64,000 nucleotides of DNA from Conchocele bisecta (taxonomy: Eukaryota > Mollusca > Bivalvia > Lucinida > Thyasiridae), in assembly GCA_029237695.1 (NCBI GenBank), contig CM055265.1:106282773-106346772 (forward strand), read 5' to 3'. Below are positions 11,801-22,861 of the stretch, piece after piece (position 1 is the first letter of the stretch; each line of letters starts with the position of its first letter). Below the pieces are notes generated by a model. The model was not told where the DNA came from, did no database searches, and was given only the letters and a program-made list of their open reading frames with translations. The position numbers were made by a program, and so were the translations under genes.

Positions 11801-14800
11801 AATATTCATCAACTTTCGACGTCATTTACGGAACATATCGTAAATTGTATAAATGATTTTCATTAGATGCCGGAATCACACATTTTCTTAGGTACAACGT
11901 CTCATACATAGCGTGTCTCTTATGCATCTTTCAGTCCAATGTCATACAACATTGACCTGGACACGTATACATTTACAATTCAACTTGTAAGACACAATTA
12001 CGTCGACGTTTGTCTGCCATTTGGCCCTTCGCTTGGCTAATTATAGCTGTCGTGTTACAGTGTTGACATACCTGTGGCTGTGACTGGAGAAATGGGGCAT
12101 ATGTTTTTTTTGCGGTCAGTGTAGATCCAGATCAGCCTGTGCATCCGCACAGTCTGATCAGGATCTGCACCGCTCGCCATTCCATCAATTAAATACCTGT
12201 CATGTTGCTAACAACAATATGGATCGTCATCAGGCTACAGGAATGTGCTATTTCATCAGGAGATACGGTGGTCATAAATGCCATAAGCCCCATTTCTCCA
12301 GTCACAGACACAAACACGTGGACTAGTATACGTGTCACGTAGATACGTGTCACGGGAGCAGCGTTTCAATGCGCATATCAATGTATTCCCCGTCTGTGGG
12401 AAGTAGACAGCTCAGATATTCTGCGCGTGGGGGTGACATTTCCAAATATTCTTCCATCTTATCTGCTCTATACGAAAATGTTGCCACAGTCACTGCAAGG
12501 AATGTATATAATTGAAAGAAAGCCGGATTCCACTACGAAATTAATTTGTATTCCTATTTCCCAACCCGGGTTTACTGCTTTCAGAAGACCGTCAAGGGGT
12601 TTGTTAGACAGCTGTCGAAAAGGCCCACTGATGATATGTTGGCAAACATGAATTAAACTATATTTTCATAGTGGGATTGCTCTTTATTTCAATATACGCG
12701 GTTAATTGTAATAAAGCCCGATTCCAGTACGAACTTATATGTCACTTCTTCCATACGAACTCGAAACAGTGTCGAAGTTCTCAAACGAATGTCATGATAT
12801 GTAATAGCTCTTCTCATTTCGTTACAGGCAAGTCCTATCTTATAGTTGCTACACGGGTGTTGGATTAATCTGAAAAGCAAGCTCAAGATGTTCTGCCACA
12901 TTAATTTTCGTCCCAAACGATCAATTATATTCACTATTCGCCAACCTTTGAAAGAAAAACCGTTCAGTTTTGGTAAATTCCCCGCCTCCAGTACACAGAA
13001 TGACCATTACCACGTTTGCAACTAGAGTAGACCCAGATCGGATCGCGCATTTGCGCGGTCAGATCAGGGCCTACACTGTTCGCAATATAATCATAATTGT
13101 AACCTCACTCCGGTGAGAAACGATTAGCCCCTCAACCGAATGTGTGATCTTCATTGCGGGATGTACAATTAACGCAACGGTCGTGCGTAAGGTTACATTC
13201 ATCAACGGGCGCCATACAATGTAAAAGTGCAACGCATCGGCCCATCCCGTGGTCATGAATTAATAATGGTTACTCTATCCTGTAGTACTATAGTGCATGG
13301 ATGGCCTGGGAACTATGCCAGTGTTAATCAGGTCACGTACGTGCTCTTTGTCGCATACCTTACTTGATCTTTATCATTGGGTAGTGAACGTACGTGTCAC
13401 TGTACAGAAAAGTCAGCACAAAGGAGATAATTCACGAGGACATAACGCACTACTGGAAATATATATATCTGTACAAGAAAAGTCCACGTTGAGATACATT
13501 ACATTTATGAAAAGCGATAGACATCCTTGATAAGATGGGGTTTGCTTAGCATCTTTGTTGAGACATGTACGAACTAGAGACATAAAAAGAAACCCCATGT
13601 TGAGATAGGTGACACTACTGAAAACCGACAGACATACGTTATTGAAGAATTGGGTGTGCATTGTATATGTTGCGATGGATCCCTGTAGCGGACATTGTGA
13701 AACAACACTGGACCCATTCATAATGCAGTGGAACATCTCTAAACCGAACACCAATATAACGTCTCTGATCTTATTGTTGATGGGTTTCCTTGTCATTTAC
13801 CGCATAAGATAATATATTCATGATTGCAAACCATCCAACTACGTATCAGAATGGTAAAATGCCTGATTTGCAGTGGAACATCTCTAAACCGGACACCCTG
13901 GGGACCTCCCAGGGTGTCCGGTTTAGAGAGGTTCCACTGTACATTCAAAATGCACATGTACATAGTTATGCGCATCGGCCATCACTAAAGGAATGGCGGT
14001 ACTGCTTATCAAAATGCAATGGTTAGATGTAGTGATTAGGCTAGTTGTACTAACACATAATTATATGGTCACGGAAATGTATAGCATATTTACTTGCATC
14101 ATGGAACTGCACTCACTTTTTAATTATGAAAACTATTTCAAAGTCTATCATAAAGAACATACACATACATGTACATATAGTTCAACTCGGCATATCATTG
14201 GGCTATTTATATCCAACGAATGAAACGTTTGACCATTATTGGTAACGAAACTGAGAAACTGACTAGTATGTTTGTCGTACCATTAATGAATGGATACATG
14301 TAATCTGATACTGTTTCAGGCTATTTCAATTGGCGAATTTGTCAGATGTCAGTTGTACAAACACGCCGCATTCTATTCCGCTGTAGCCCAGATCCTGACA
14401 CGTGGGTATCCGTTTCATGTTAACCTACATGAGAAATGGCGTTGGATGGGCGCCAGTACATGTACCAGTTTATATACTTATGATGTGTATATACATGTAA
14501 GGCAAAGGAGGGATTGTTCAACAGTTTAGAAATTATCCAGTTAAAATAAATAATGCCTCCATGGTATGCCTGTATTACCCGTCGTGTCCCCAGAGATACC
14601 CGCATTGATATTCTTTGATGGTTTGGGAACATGGAAGATATACGTTTTGTTCGCGCATTCGTCTTCAGTATCAGTCGGCATGTTAAAACCGAACACGACA
14701 TGACACGACTGTCACAGAAAGCATATTGCCGGATTTCCGAGGTAGTGGTACTTGTATCGTCCTCCGCAATAATACAATTAATATGTTCAACAATTCTGCA

Positions 14801-17800
14801 AAAACCAGGAACCCACTTTAAAGTGGGTTCCTGGTTTTTGCAGAATTGTTGTCCGCATTATAATTTGCATCCAGTGGACTTTAGTGTCTGGCCATAACAG
14901 CATTACGGCTGTTTCTATTAGAGCGTAAATGTGCAATAACCACTCGAAAGTTCCGACGCATATGTTCGAAAAAAACCCGGACAATATGCATTTCAATTAA
15001 GTTCAGTTTCTCGGAGCAGCCCTTACTCACGTTCTGTACAAGGATGTTCCTCGTGACACATCACGTCAACCATGGACCAATGTTACTTACTTCATGTACG
15101 TGTATTTCCATCTCGTATTAGAGCGCGTTTTAAATTAGTTATTATTGAATATGCTACTTATTAAACGAGTTTGCTGATTCCAAAAGAAACGAGCCAGACC
15201 TGTTTTAAATGCATTTGTGCAATCATACAGTGGAATATCTCTAAACCGGACACCCTGGGGCCGCCAAACGTTATTTGTCTAGCAAATACCTCACAGACTT
15301 GCCTTCCACAGTGGTCAAAAATACAGAATACAGTAAGTATGGATGAAACAACTACTCTGTAGCCTATTTCACCAACATGACAAAGTATAGTTATCTAGCA
15401 AAGTACACTTTGAGGGAGAACTTTTCAATTTTAGGATAAGTTTATTAATTTGTATTATACTGAATTTATTACATTATCACAGCCATTTTGGCTGTGATAC
15501 TGTAATAAATTCAGTATAATAATTCTGCATACTTTGAATCATCAAATGTATGCAGTGGTTGGTTCTATATGAAATGATGCATTTTGGAAAAAATAAATGA
15601 TTACTCACTCAAAGTATACTTTGCTAGATAAGTACATTGTATACTTTGCAATTTTGATGAAATCGTCTACTGATCAGCACTGTAGTGTCAGAGGCTTACT
15701 CTGGTGCTTGCGCTAATCTAGCCAATATTTTGTTAAATTTCGATATTTCAAAATACTTGAATATTGTGCTTGAAATCAAGCAGCTTGATTTGCTGAGCAT
15801 GAGCTTTGCTACAGCCCAGACAATCGCTGAAATACTCGTATAGCCGTCGATAAAAAAATGCTTGTAGATTCTAAACGTTCTCCGTGACTGTTCATGGGAA
15901 TCGCCATCTATATACAAGTATTGTCACGACATAAAGTCCAGTTTATCAGTGGGCAGCCTATATTTTGAGGTCTGGAAGATTACGTGACGATAAGGTCACT
16001 AGGCTGCTCTCACAAAGGGCAATGTGCTACCTTTAGTACACAAATGTTGTACATGTAGGGGTTAGGAGACCGTTTCACTAAACTTCGGACGACTAATATG
16101 TTCGTAAGTGCAAATTTAGGATCGTCTGGAAATTTCAATGAATGGATTTAAATTTATTGAGCATAGGTTGCATATGCTCAATAAATGTAAATCCAATAAT
16201 TGTTTACAAGAGAAAATAGTGTTAATTTTGCACTTACGAACATTTTAGTCGTACGAAGTTTAGTGAAACGGCCCCCAGGAGATACACAGGTCTGACATCC
16301 CACAGGCCACATTTCTCCATTGACACATAAGTATCAGAATGCATTAGTGTGCTAGAAAATCGAGATCTACATGTATATTGGCGTGTCGATTGCCAAGCAC
16401 CGTGTTATAAGCGAATTATCATATTCCTATAATAATAATGGCTTGTATTTGTTTAGTTTAAATATATAATTACGATCACGATGGTATATGCTGCAGTAAT
16501 GGTACGTACGGAAAATAGATTTAAGCATTACTCATTAATTAGTGGTATGTTGTTCATGCGCTAAATATGTTTGTAGCGATTTCAATCAGGGTTGGGCATT
16601 CATTCATTGTTTAATCGGTATTTTATCGGTATTTTATCGGTATTTTTCAATCACACAGCAGTGACCCTCAAGTCTAGTCATTAAAATGTGTGGTTGCGAT
16701 TGGAGAAACGGGGCTTACGGCATTCGGCATTCGCGGCATTCGCTGTAAAGTTCAGTGCATATCACAGTCTGATCTGGGACTAGTGTAGTCCCAGATCAGA
16801 CTGTGATATGCACTGAACTTTTAGCCATTTAGTCGATGGTATGTATCACAACAAACACACGTGTACACGTGTATCTATATCAATCTGCATAATACCTTAT
16901 GATATACATATATTCGTTTCCCATTGAAACACAATGCAACGCAAGACGTCAGTATTTTTCCATATTGACGTCTCGTCAAGGTCGGAACTACGCTTCACAT
17001 CGCAAAATAGTTCCTTCTAAATCACAACTAATTTGTTTATTTTATTTATATTTTGAATATTTTCGAAGCACATATAAATTGCGAATGATGTACGAATGAT
17101 GTACGTATATAATAAAAAGTTTATTTGATTTGTGTGTGGATATATGCCACTCGTTCCGCCGCGCAACGATATTTCGTTCCTAAAGTCGCGCAATATCGCT
17201 CGCTGCGGAACTCGTGCATATATCCACATACAAATCAAATAGCATATTAATATGTACTAAACTGGCAACAAATGCCATAAGAGCCATTTCTGCAGTTGCA
17301 GTCGCACATTATTACGAATCGGGTTTTAACCATTATTTTGCTTTCGAAATTATAGCTCCCAAATGTGCTGACACTGTCACTATAAGACTTACGTGCACAG
17401 TAGGCTGCCGACATTATCATCGTTTCTGAACATATGTTGTCAAAGCCAACTCGCAATTAAACAATTTGATTGTCCGAACCTGAGCTGTAGCACAGCTCAG
17501 GCTCGGTCAATCAAACTGATTAATTATAAGCACAACTTTCAAGTATTTTTAAATATAGAAATTAACATATATTATAAGATTAACGCAGGTAGTAGTGTAT
17601 TCAGAATGTAACCAGTATTGTTTTTTTTAGTTTATCAAAAGTCCCACTTGTGCTGAACCTTAATGCGTACGTGTCGCTACGAACGCAACGGGAAATCTTC
17701 GGTAAAAATTCAGTCGAACCATAACCCGACCTGGAGAGAATAAAAATATGTTAATTCCGTAACTAAAGAGTTCTGCCCATCACACAACAATGACTTTAAT

Positions 17801-20800
17801 GTTGTTTTAACAGTCTTTACGATAGCCCAAGTCGCAAATAGTCATTAAATGCCCTGCGACTGGAGAATTCCGTTCTATGTAATTTTCGATCAGTGTGACA
17901 CATGTGCGCCTGCGCGGCCTGATCACGGGTCTGCACTGTTCGCAATTCGGTTAGTAAACAAGTATAAACCCTCAGCATACTATAAAACTGCGATCATACA
18001 CAATGTAGCAGATCCAGAGCTAGACTGGACACAAATGACATTACGCCTTGTGTTTCTAATCATAGTCATTTACATTTACAAATGTTGCTGTAATTGAATA
18101 CGCAGGCTGTGATTTAACAAATTCAGACTTGAATCATTTCAACAGCTGCAGATTATGATCAGAATGTGCATTGAAAGCTCGTGGCCGGTATGTACATGCA
18201 TGTACAATATATTTTTCAATGACTGAATGACGAACAGTGACGACCCAGATCAGACTGCGCTATAGCGCAGTCCGATCTGGGTCTTCGCTGGTCGCAATTT
18301 GCGTGTGCCTGGCAATCTCCGATGCTTGTTTGCTAACTTTGTTTGGCGAGACAGAAACCATAAAATGTCCGTGCGATTTTTTTCCCATTATTCCCATGTA
18401 GTTTGTAGTTTGTTGAATGGATGTACAGTGGAACCTCTATAAACCGGACACCAAGAAAACACCTCTGATCTTATTTTTGATGAGTTTCTTGGTCATTTAT
18501 ATCAGGTGATAATGTCTATTCGTGATCGCATAGCTCACAACTATGGCTCAGAATGATCAAATGCCTGAGTTACAGTGAAACGTCTCTAAGCCGGACACCA
18601 TGGGGACCTCCCAGGGTATCCGGTTTAGAGAGGTTTCACTGTACATGCACATGTACAACTACATCTGACTACGGTTAACTGGATATACATGTAAAATAAT
18701 AAACATAAAAGAAACACGCTTCAACATTTGCACACACATACATTTGTATTTTATTTGAATGCACATGTACATTTACTTAGTTACATTTAGGGCGATATAA
18801 CGAATTACTGTTGCTGGAATTGAAGTCATTCGAGAACCTTTTTCTGACCTGTTTTTGATGATTTGCAAGCTTACATCTTTTCGTGTTCTGCTACACGTAA
18901 TACAGCGAAACAGAGACATTATTGCGAAACTTCGTAAACATTCGGAAAACGGATGTTTATACAATACAGTTTCCTATACAGTTATATAATCTTCATGGCT
19001 TTTGTTGAAACGGTTTTTTTTGTCCAGACTGCTTAGATACGACATAACATCAATCGGGGCAAATGTATATGTATATACTGAAACGATTTAAAAACGCAAT
19101 AAGGAGTTGCGCATGTTATTCATTCACCCATTACATAATTTGGCAAACATTTTATTATGAAGAAAAATAGCAAATCATTATCTATCCAAATAACCTGGAA
19201 TCGATACAGCAAAGTCGCGTGGTACACTGCGGTCACATGGATACTCATATATCGGTGGCCAATAGCATGTCTACATGTCCTTGGCACGTTAATAAATCGT
19301 ACATGTTTGTATGTACATGTAACCTATGTTTATGAGGGTATGAGCACTGATCGATAATGTCTGTGCTTTTCAATCATGGTAAATACCAGGTTAGTATTTC
19401 TATACGATGTTTAACTTGTTCGGTTAGGAAGCAGTGGGGATTGCTCGACAAGCCTCGGAATTCCTACGAATTTCCGTGCCTCGTCCGGTAAGGTTCAGAA
19501 TAGTCCGGTATTCTCCATGGTATTATATATGGCTGTGACTGGAGAAATGGGTATGTAGGGCATTGCTACCAGTGTAGATCTGCACTAGTCTGCACTGATC
19601 TGCACCAGTCTGCACTGTTCGCCAGTCAGTTAGTGCAACACTCATCACGTTGTTTATCAAGCAAGAGGATTAGCAATTGAATTGGCCACAAATGTCATAA
19701 GCGACATACATGTGTGTTGCTGTGACTGGCGACCAATCTAACAATCTGATCAGGATCTGCATTGCTCACCATGCCATCAATGAAACACCCCTCATGCTTC
19801 TAACAATAAATATTGACCGTTAACAGGACAACGGGGCGTGCTATTTGATCAGGCTCTAGACTGGTTACAGATCACATAAGCCTCATTTCTCCAGTCACTG
19901 CCGCATATATCATTATGACGAAATGACATTACATGTAAAATTGGCCACAAATGCAGTAAACCCCCCGTCTCCAGTCAATGTTGCATACAGTGCAACCTCT
20001 CTAAACCGGACACCCTGGCGACATCCCAGGGTGTACGGTTTAGAGAGGCTCCACTTTGAAACATGCATATAACTACTTCAAGGGTAGTGGGCGCTTTGCG
20101 ATCATGAATATACATTATCATCGGATATAAATGGAAATTAAATATATCAAAATTAAGCACAGCTACATATACATGTACAGTGAAACCTCTCTCAACTGCA
20201 CACCCTGGCGATCATATTAATTATGTTTAATTTAGATGGGTTTCACTGTAATATATATCACTGTCGTGTATGTTCATGATTGTAAATGACAATAACTATT
20301 CATGGTGTGCTTAATTACAGTGAACCTCTCTAAACCGGACACCCTGGGGAGGTCCCCATGGTGTCCGGTTTAGCGAGGTTCACTGTACATGTAACTTGTC
20401 TCTGTGTTCGGTTTAGAGATGCTCGACTGTATCGACTGTATCATATTATAGATAGGCATATTCCCATGCATGCTTCCATAGATTCCACTACAGGAAATGG
20501 GGGGAATAAAACACATCTGGTTCCAGAGATAGCAGTGACCATAACGAACACACTCTTAAACGAATAATTTATACCGGGCATGAAGAAACAAATTGACAAT
20601 TTGGTAATTTAACCCCGTACACAGCTCAGCATAGTCAAATATTATCCTAAACTGCCGTATGTATCAAACGGCTAACAATTCAGCTTCTCGCCTGACAGAA
20701 ATGAAAACATATCTTGGAATTTTATTAGAATTGTCTCCAAGGAGACAATTCTAATGAAATACCAAGATGTGTTTTGAATCTGATGATGTGCATTGTCATT

Positions 20801-22771
20801 TGGGGCTAAACTATTCTACAAACGTCGTACAATGTACATGCAATGTTCCGTGTGTTAGTTTGCAGCCATATGCGTTCATTAAATTTATATTCCCAAAAGT
20901 CGTCATGGTTTAGTGAATTATTAGTGTTCTAAAATTACGTTTCCTTGGTTCAAGTTACAAATATGCCAGCAGATGTGGAGGGCAGAATTGTCAGTGGAAA
21001 ATCGGGCTAAGTTCTAGGATACATTTGACATATCTACATGTACGCAATATGGGGCCCGTTTCACTAAAATTAGTACGACAAAAATGTTCGTAAGTGCAAA
21101 ATTATTATAGTTTGTACATTAACACTGTTTTCTTGTAAACAATTATTGGATTTACATTTACATGTAAATCCATCAATGTCAATTTCCAGACATTTCTAAA
21201 TTTGCACTTACGAACATTTTAGTCCTACGAAGGTTAGTGAAACGGGCCCCTTATCTGGGACTACATTTGTCAGATTCATATTTTCACACTTATTAATGCT
21301 TTTGCAATCAGTGTAGACTCGGAACAGTCTGATATGGGTCTACTCTGTTCGCAAAACTCAATTTGTGTGCTATTCAGTAAGAAATAAACGCTGAAATACA
21401 GCATGGGACCGGATCTCTATAGATAGATTTGCAAAGGGAAATAACTCATTACGATCCCTCTTATTGAGTCTTAACATATACATATACCATCAATGACAAA
21501 TGATAACATAGTCTCAGTATACATTTAGTAATTTTAAATGTTTCGCTCTTATTCCACCACGAAAGTATATTCTGTGATTACCATTAGAACCGGTTCTAAT
21601 GAGTGGTCACAACATATACTTTGAATGAAATAAAAATGGACATATTTCAAAATTATATAACCCTAAAAGTAAAAGTATTTTCTCTACATAAAGCGATCAG
21701 TGTGAAGCTGCCAGGTTAGATAGACAGATGGTATCTGTATTGTACGGAGCCCGGCATGGGACATGGATTTTTTTTATTAATTCGTTGCCACGAAATAACA
21801 ATTCGTTCCCTCAATTTAACAATTCGTTCCCTCGAATTAGCAATTCGTTCCCCGATATAACAATTCGTTACCTCAAACTAACAATTCGTTCCCACGAAAT
21901 TACAATTCGTTCCCTCAATTTAACAATTCGTTCCCTGGAATTAACAATTCGTTACCACGAATTAACAATTCGTTCCCGTGGGTACGAATTGTTATTTCGT
22001 TGGAACGATTTGTTAAATTAAGGGAACGAATTGTTATTAATAAAAAAAATAGTCTACGTCCCCTGCGGGGCTGCATATAATTGCATGATACATATACCGA
22101 TGCCAATGATACATATACCGATGCCAATGATACATATACCGATGCCAAATGCCTACTCTATTGACACAAAATACATGCACATTGTATATCATCATGTGGT
22201 TAGACGCATATTTCAAAAGGTCAGAAATAGTTTGTAAACTGCATTAGTATTTCAGCCTGTTCGTTGAGAACACCGCGCATGTGTATGACGATATCAGTCG
22301 AGTTTTGGGAAATTTCTGATAAATTGTGTTCGCAATGCGGAGAAATATAATTAATTTTGATATAAGCAATCCTAAACCATTTAATTAAGCAAACGAAAAG
22401 GAATACATCGTTATATAATTGATTAAGCTTGTTGTATAGCACTACACACATCATCCATTGCATCGGCCATAGTGCGTGATATTACATTGTAATTAAAACA
22501 AAGAATGCTCAGATAATTGAATATGTACATATTGCTGCAATAAGAATACTAGTAATGTAATAGATAATTACATTATTATTTGTATTTAGTACAATTGCAC
22601 GTAGCGAATAACTATTGCAGGTTGTGTATATGACATGAATTAAACAATTTAACAATTACATTAATAACAATTTATTATCAGTAAAAAGAAGAAATAAAAC
22701 TTAAAGTAGTGTATGCGGTATATATTAAACCAATACAAACTAAGATACAAAATAAAATTACACTTACCCAT
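8671..22771 (-). CDS. Globin gene, four exons, 153-residue cytoplasmic globin
   Basis: Coding exons on the minus strand are 22771-22768, 11198-11102, 10456-10231 and 8805-8671 (4+97+226+135 = 462 nt, 153 residues plus TAG). All junctions are GT-AG and phases are 1, 2 and 0; the last two match the canonical globin introns B12.2 and G7.0. Known role of the family: reversible heme-bound O2 binding. Seen: Trp16 in helix A, Leu32 at B10, Phe46 at CD1, distal His65 (E7) and proximal His97 (F8), Leu93 at F4, and an Ala-rich H helix ending in a Lys cluster. No signal peptide, so probably intracellular (blood cell, gill, nerve or muscle). Odd points: Ala40 where globins usually have Pro C2, Phe69 at E11, and an 11,569-bp intron after only four coding bases. 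The first exon is the least certain part; the globin identity is very secure. Confidence 0.92.
9065..9306. mobile_element. GGGCCCGTTTCACTAAAC fold-back MITE in globin intron 3
   Basis: Arms carry TTTCACTAAACTTC, ACTAAAATGTTCGTAAG and TTATTGGATTTACATTTATT, mirrored on the right. Other copies at 16064, 21051, 24907, 25077 and 25415. Confidence 0.88.
9541..9760 (+). repeat. Dispersed repeat (TGCCCACTCAGTAGGCAC), globin intron 3
   Basis: Closely matches 10711-10905 in the same orientation, and 30412-30650 and 34040-34210 in reverse. Ends near GACTCGCGGTGGTATCAGG. Class unknown; not palindromic, possibly SINE-like. Confidence 0.7.
10012..10093. repeat. Near-perfect palindrome in globin intron 3
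   Basis: Arms contain TAACCCGAA, TTCTGGCTGTCACGCA and GGCGACT around ACATGT. Confidence 0.85.
10231..10456 (-). CDS. Globin exon 3 (helices B-G, heme pocket)
   Basis: The acceptor is TTCACAG before 10456 and the donor GTAAGT at 10230-10225. It encodes residues 34-109 and ends on a complete Asp codon (phase 0, the G7.0 intron site). CD1 Phe46 lies in KEFPYG, distal His65 in RFKGHVV and proximal His97 in LVDDHIARK; the 32-residue gap between the two histidines is the same as I recall for ark-clam haemoglobin. The exon is open throughout. It is flanked in both introns by copies of the same dispersed repeat in the same orientation (9541 and 10711). Confidence 0.96.
10560..10905. mobile_element. 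Palindromic MITE plus dispersed repeat in globin intron 2
   Basis: 10575-10720 is a copy of the MITE seen at 3210 (TCAGGCAAGGCTAGGAAACG and its mirror). 10711-10905 is a copy of the repeat at 9541. Together they make up half of the 645-bp intron. Confidence 0.75.
11102..11198 (-). CDS. Globin exon 2 (helices A and B)
   Basis: The acceptor reads TTTCCAG before 11198 and the donor GTGAGT follows at 11101-11096. The exon encodes residues 2-34: Gly-Leu-Ser, then the helix A signature Val-Gln-Gly-Ser-Trp, then His-Gly-Ala-Ala-Phe-Leu of helix B. It ends after two bases of the Lys34 codon, which is the ancient B12.2 intron position. It is much more GC-rich than the surrounding introns, and it has no start codon of its own, which forces an upstream exon. 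Confidence 0.93.
11199..12073. other. Start of globin intron 1: CGCAC minisatellite and one palindrome
   Basis: 11456-11517 repeats CACGCACCGCACGC. 11737-11823 is a palindrome with arms GACGTCGAAAGTTG and AAATGCGGAA. No exon seen in the rest. Confidence 0.65.
12074..12311. mobile_element. GTGGCTGTGACTGG MITE
   Basis: Ends GTGGCTGTGACTGGAGAAAT and ATTTCTCCAGTCACAG, with an inner hairpin AGATCCAGATCAGCCTGTGC. Other copies or parts at 19532-19905, 23023-23251 and 52590-52698; inner hairpin fragments at 13021, 18242 and 29100-29680. Confidence 0.8.
12312..13725. other. Globin intron 1, no exon seen
   Basis: Holds a hairpin at 13021-13070 (GACCCAGATC-type). Short ORFs here show no family resemblance. 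Confidence 0.5.
13726..13939. mobile_element. Pogo-like MITE pair (CAGTGGAACATCTCTAAACC)
   Basis: Begins CAGTGGAACATCTC and ends AGGTTCCACTG. A 69-bp hairpin of the same ends occupies 13871-13939. The same arrangement recurs at 18426-18641. Confidence 0.8.
14788..14851. repeat. Perfect 64-bp palindrome
   Basis: Two 32-bp arms with no loop, centred between 14819 and 14820 (CCCACTTT|AAAGTGGG). Confidence 0.95.
15228..15260. mobile_element. Pogo-like MITE end fragment
   Basis: CAGTGGAATATCTC followed by ACCGGACACCCTGGGG; no matching right end. Confidence 0.6.
15358..15672. mobile_element. CAGTAGCC fold-back MITE, second copy
   Basis: Same outer arms and ATCACAGCC core palindrome as 7208-7516. 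Confidence 0.85.
16064..16277. mobile_element. Fold-back MITE of the 9065 family
   Basis: Arms GTTTCACTAAACTTCG and CGAAGTTTAGTGAAACG; inner palindrome around TTGAGCATAGG. Confidence 0.85.
16278..16746. other. Globin intron 1, short repeats only
   Basis: A 12-bp motif ATCGGTATTTT is repeated three times at 16615-16648. Nothing else recognised. Confidence 0.5.
16747..16821. repeat. Perfect hairpin, 36-bp arms, 3-base loop
   Basis: Arms begin AAAGTTCAGTGCATATCAC; loop GTG. Related to the inner hairpin of the GTGGCTGTGACTGG MITE. Confidence 0.95.
17122..17241. mobile_element. TATTTGATTTG palindromic MITE
   Basis: Terminal arms TATTTGATTTGTGTGTGGAT and mirror, with CGTTCCGC near the centre. 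Confidence 0.75.
17448..17528. mobile_element. TTTGATTGTC...CTGAGCTGT palindromic MITE
   Basis: Centre CTGAGCTGTAGCACAGCTCAG. Same family as 25731-25832 and fragments at 15770-15830, 25905-25975 and 26710-26800. Confidence 0.75.
17600..18425. other. Globin intron 1, one hairpin
   Basis: 18242-18283 is a hairpin with GACCCAGATCAGACTGCGC arms. Otherwise featureless. Confidence 0.5.
18426..18641. mobile_element. Pogo-like MITE with TA target duplication
   Basis: CAGTGGAACC ... GGTTTCACTG with TA immediately outside both ends (18424-18425 and 18642-18643). Contains an internal second CAGTG end at about 18576, making the right part a hairpin. Confidence 0.85.
18644..19987. other. Globin intron 1, partial MITEs
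   Basis: 19385-19525 is a degraded copy of the 3210 family. 19532-19640 and 19715-19905 are parts of the GTGGCTGTGACTGG family. No exon seen. Confidence 0.55.
19988..20385. mobile_element. Cluster of three pogo-like hairpin MITEs
   Basis: Hairpins at 19988-20056, 20178-20249 and 20318-20385, each with CAGTG...CACTG-type ends; the last has TA on both sides. Centres carry CACCCTGG/CCAGGGTG. Confidence 0.82.
20707..20776. repeat. Palindrome in globin intron 1
   Basis: Arms ATTAGAATTGTCTCC and mirror, extended by AACATATCTTGG. Confidence 0.75.
21051..21250. mobile_element. Fold-back MITE of the 9065 family
   Basis: Ends GGGGCCCGTTTCACTAAA and TTAGTGAAACGGGCCCC. Confidence 0.88.
21775..22035. 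repeat. 24-bp tandem array folding back on itself
   Basis: ACAATTCGTTCCCTC-type units recur about every 24 bases, then the array turns to the opposite strand after 21975 (GGGTACGAATTGTT). It can form one long hairpin. Confidence 0.85.
22085..22149. repeat. 21-bp tandem repeat, three copies
   Basis: TGATACATATACCGATGCCA repeated three times head to tail. Confidence 0.92.
22150..22761. other. First part of globin intron 1, plain AT-rich sequence
   Basis: No repeat or exon that I can support between the 21-bp array and the exon 1 donor. Confidence 0.45.
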
Positions 22772-22841
22772 TGTTCTGCTTTAAGTCTTGCGTGAGGGAG
22801 AAATAAACCGACGTTAGTCCACGGAACAGAGTATCCAGAGT
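22768..22841 (-). CDS. Globin exon 1: 5' UTR plus ATGG (precoding-type exon)
   Basis: On the minus strand the start codon is 22771-22769, followed by one G and then the strong donor GTAAGT at 22767-22762. The exon leaves phase 1. The next exon (11198) begins with CC, which completes GCC (Ala2), so the N-terminus reads Met-Ala-Gly-Leu-Ser, a normal globin beginning. The 5' end is placed at an Inr-like TTACTCT whose A is 22841, 31 bp from the first T of a TATAAA box. Known: precoding introns occur in some invertebrate globin genes, for example arcid clams. The link across 11.6 kb is inference from phase, donor and promoter; cDNA would decide it. Confidence 0.75.
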
Positions 22842-22861
22842 AAAAGCCGTGTTACATGCGC

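Noticed and set aside
13413..13796. 127-codon minus-strand ORF
   Set aside because: It lies within globin intron 1, overlaps a pogo-like MITE end, starts at an arbitrary ATG and resembles no family.
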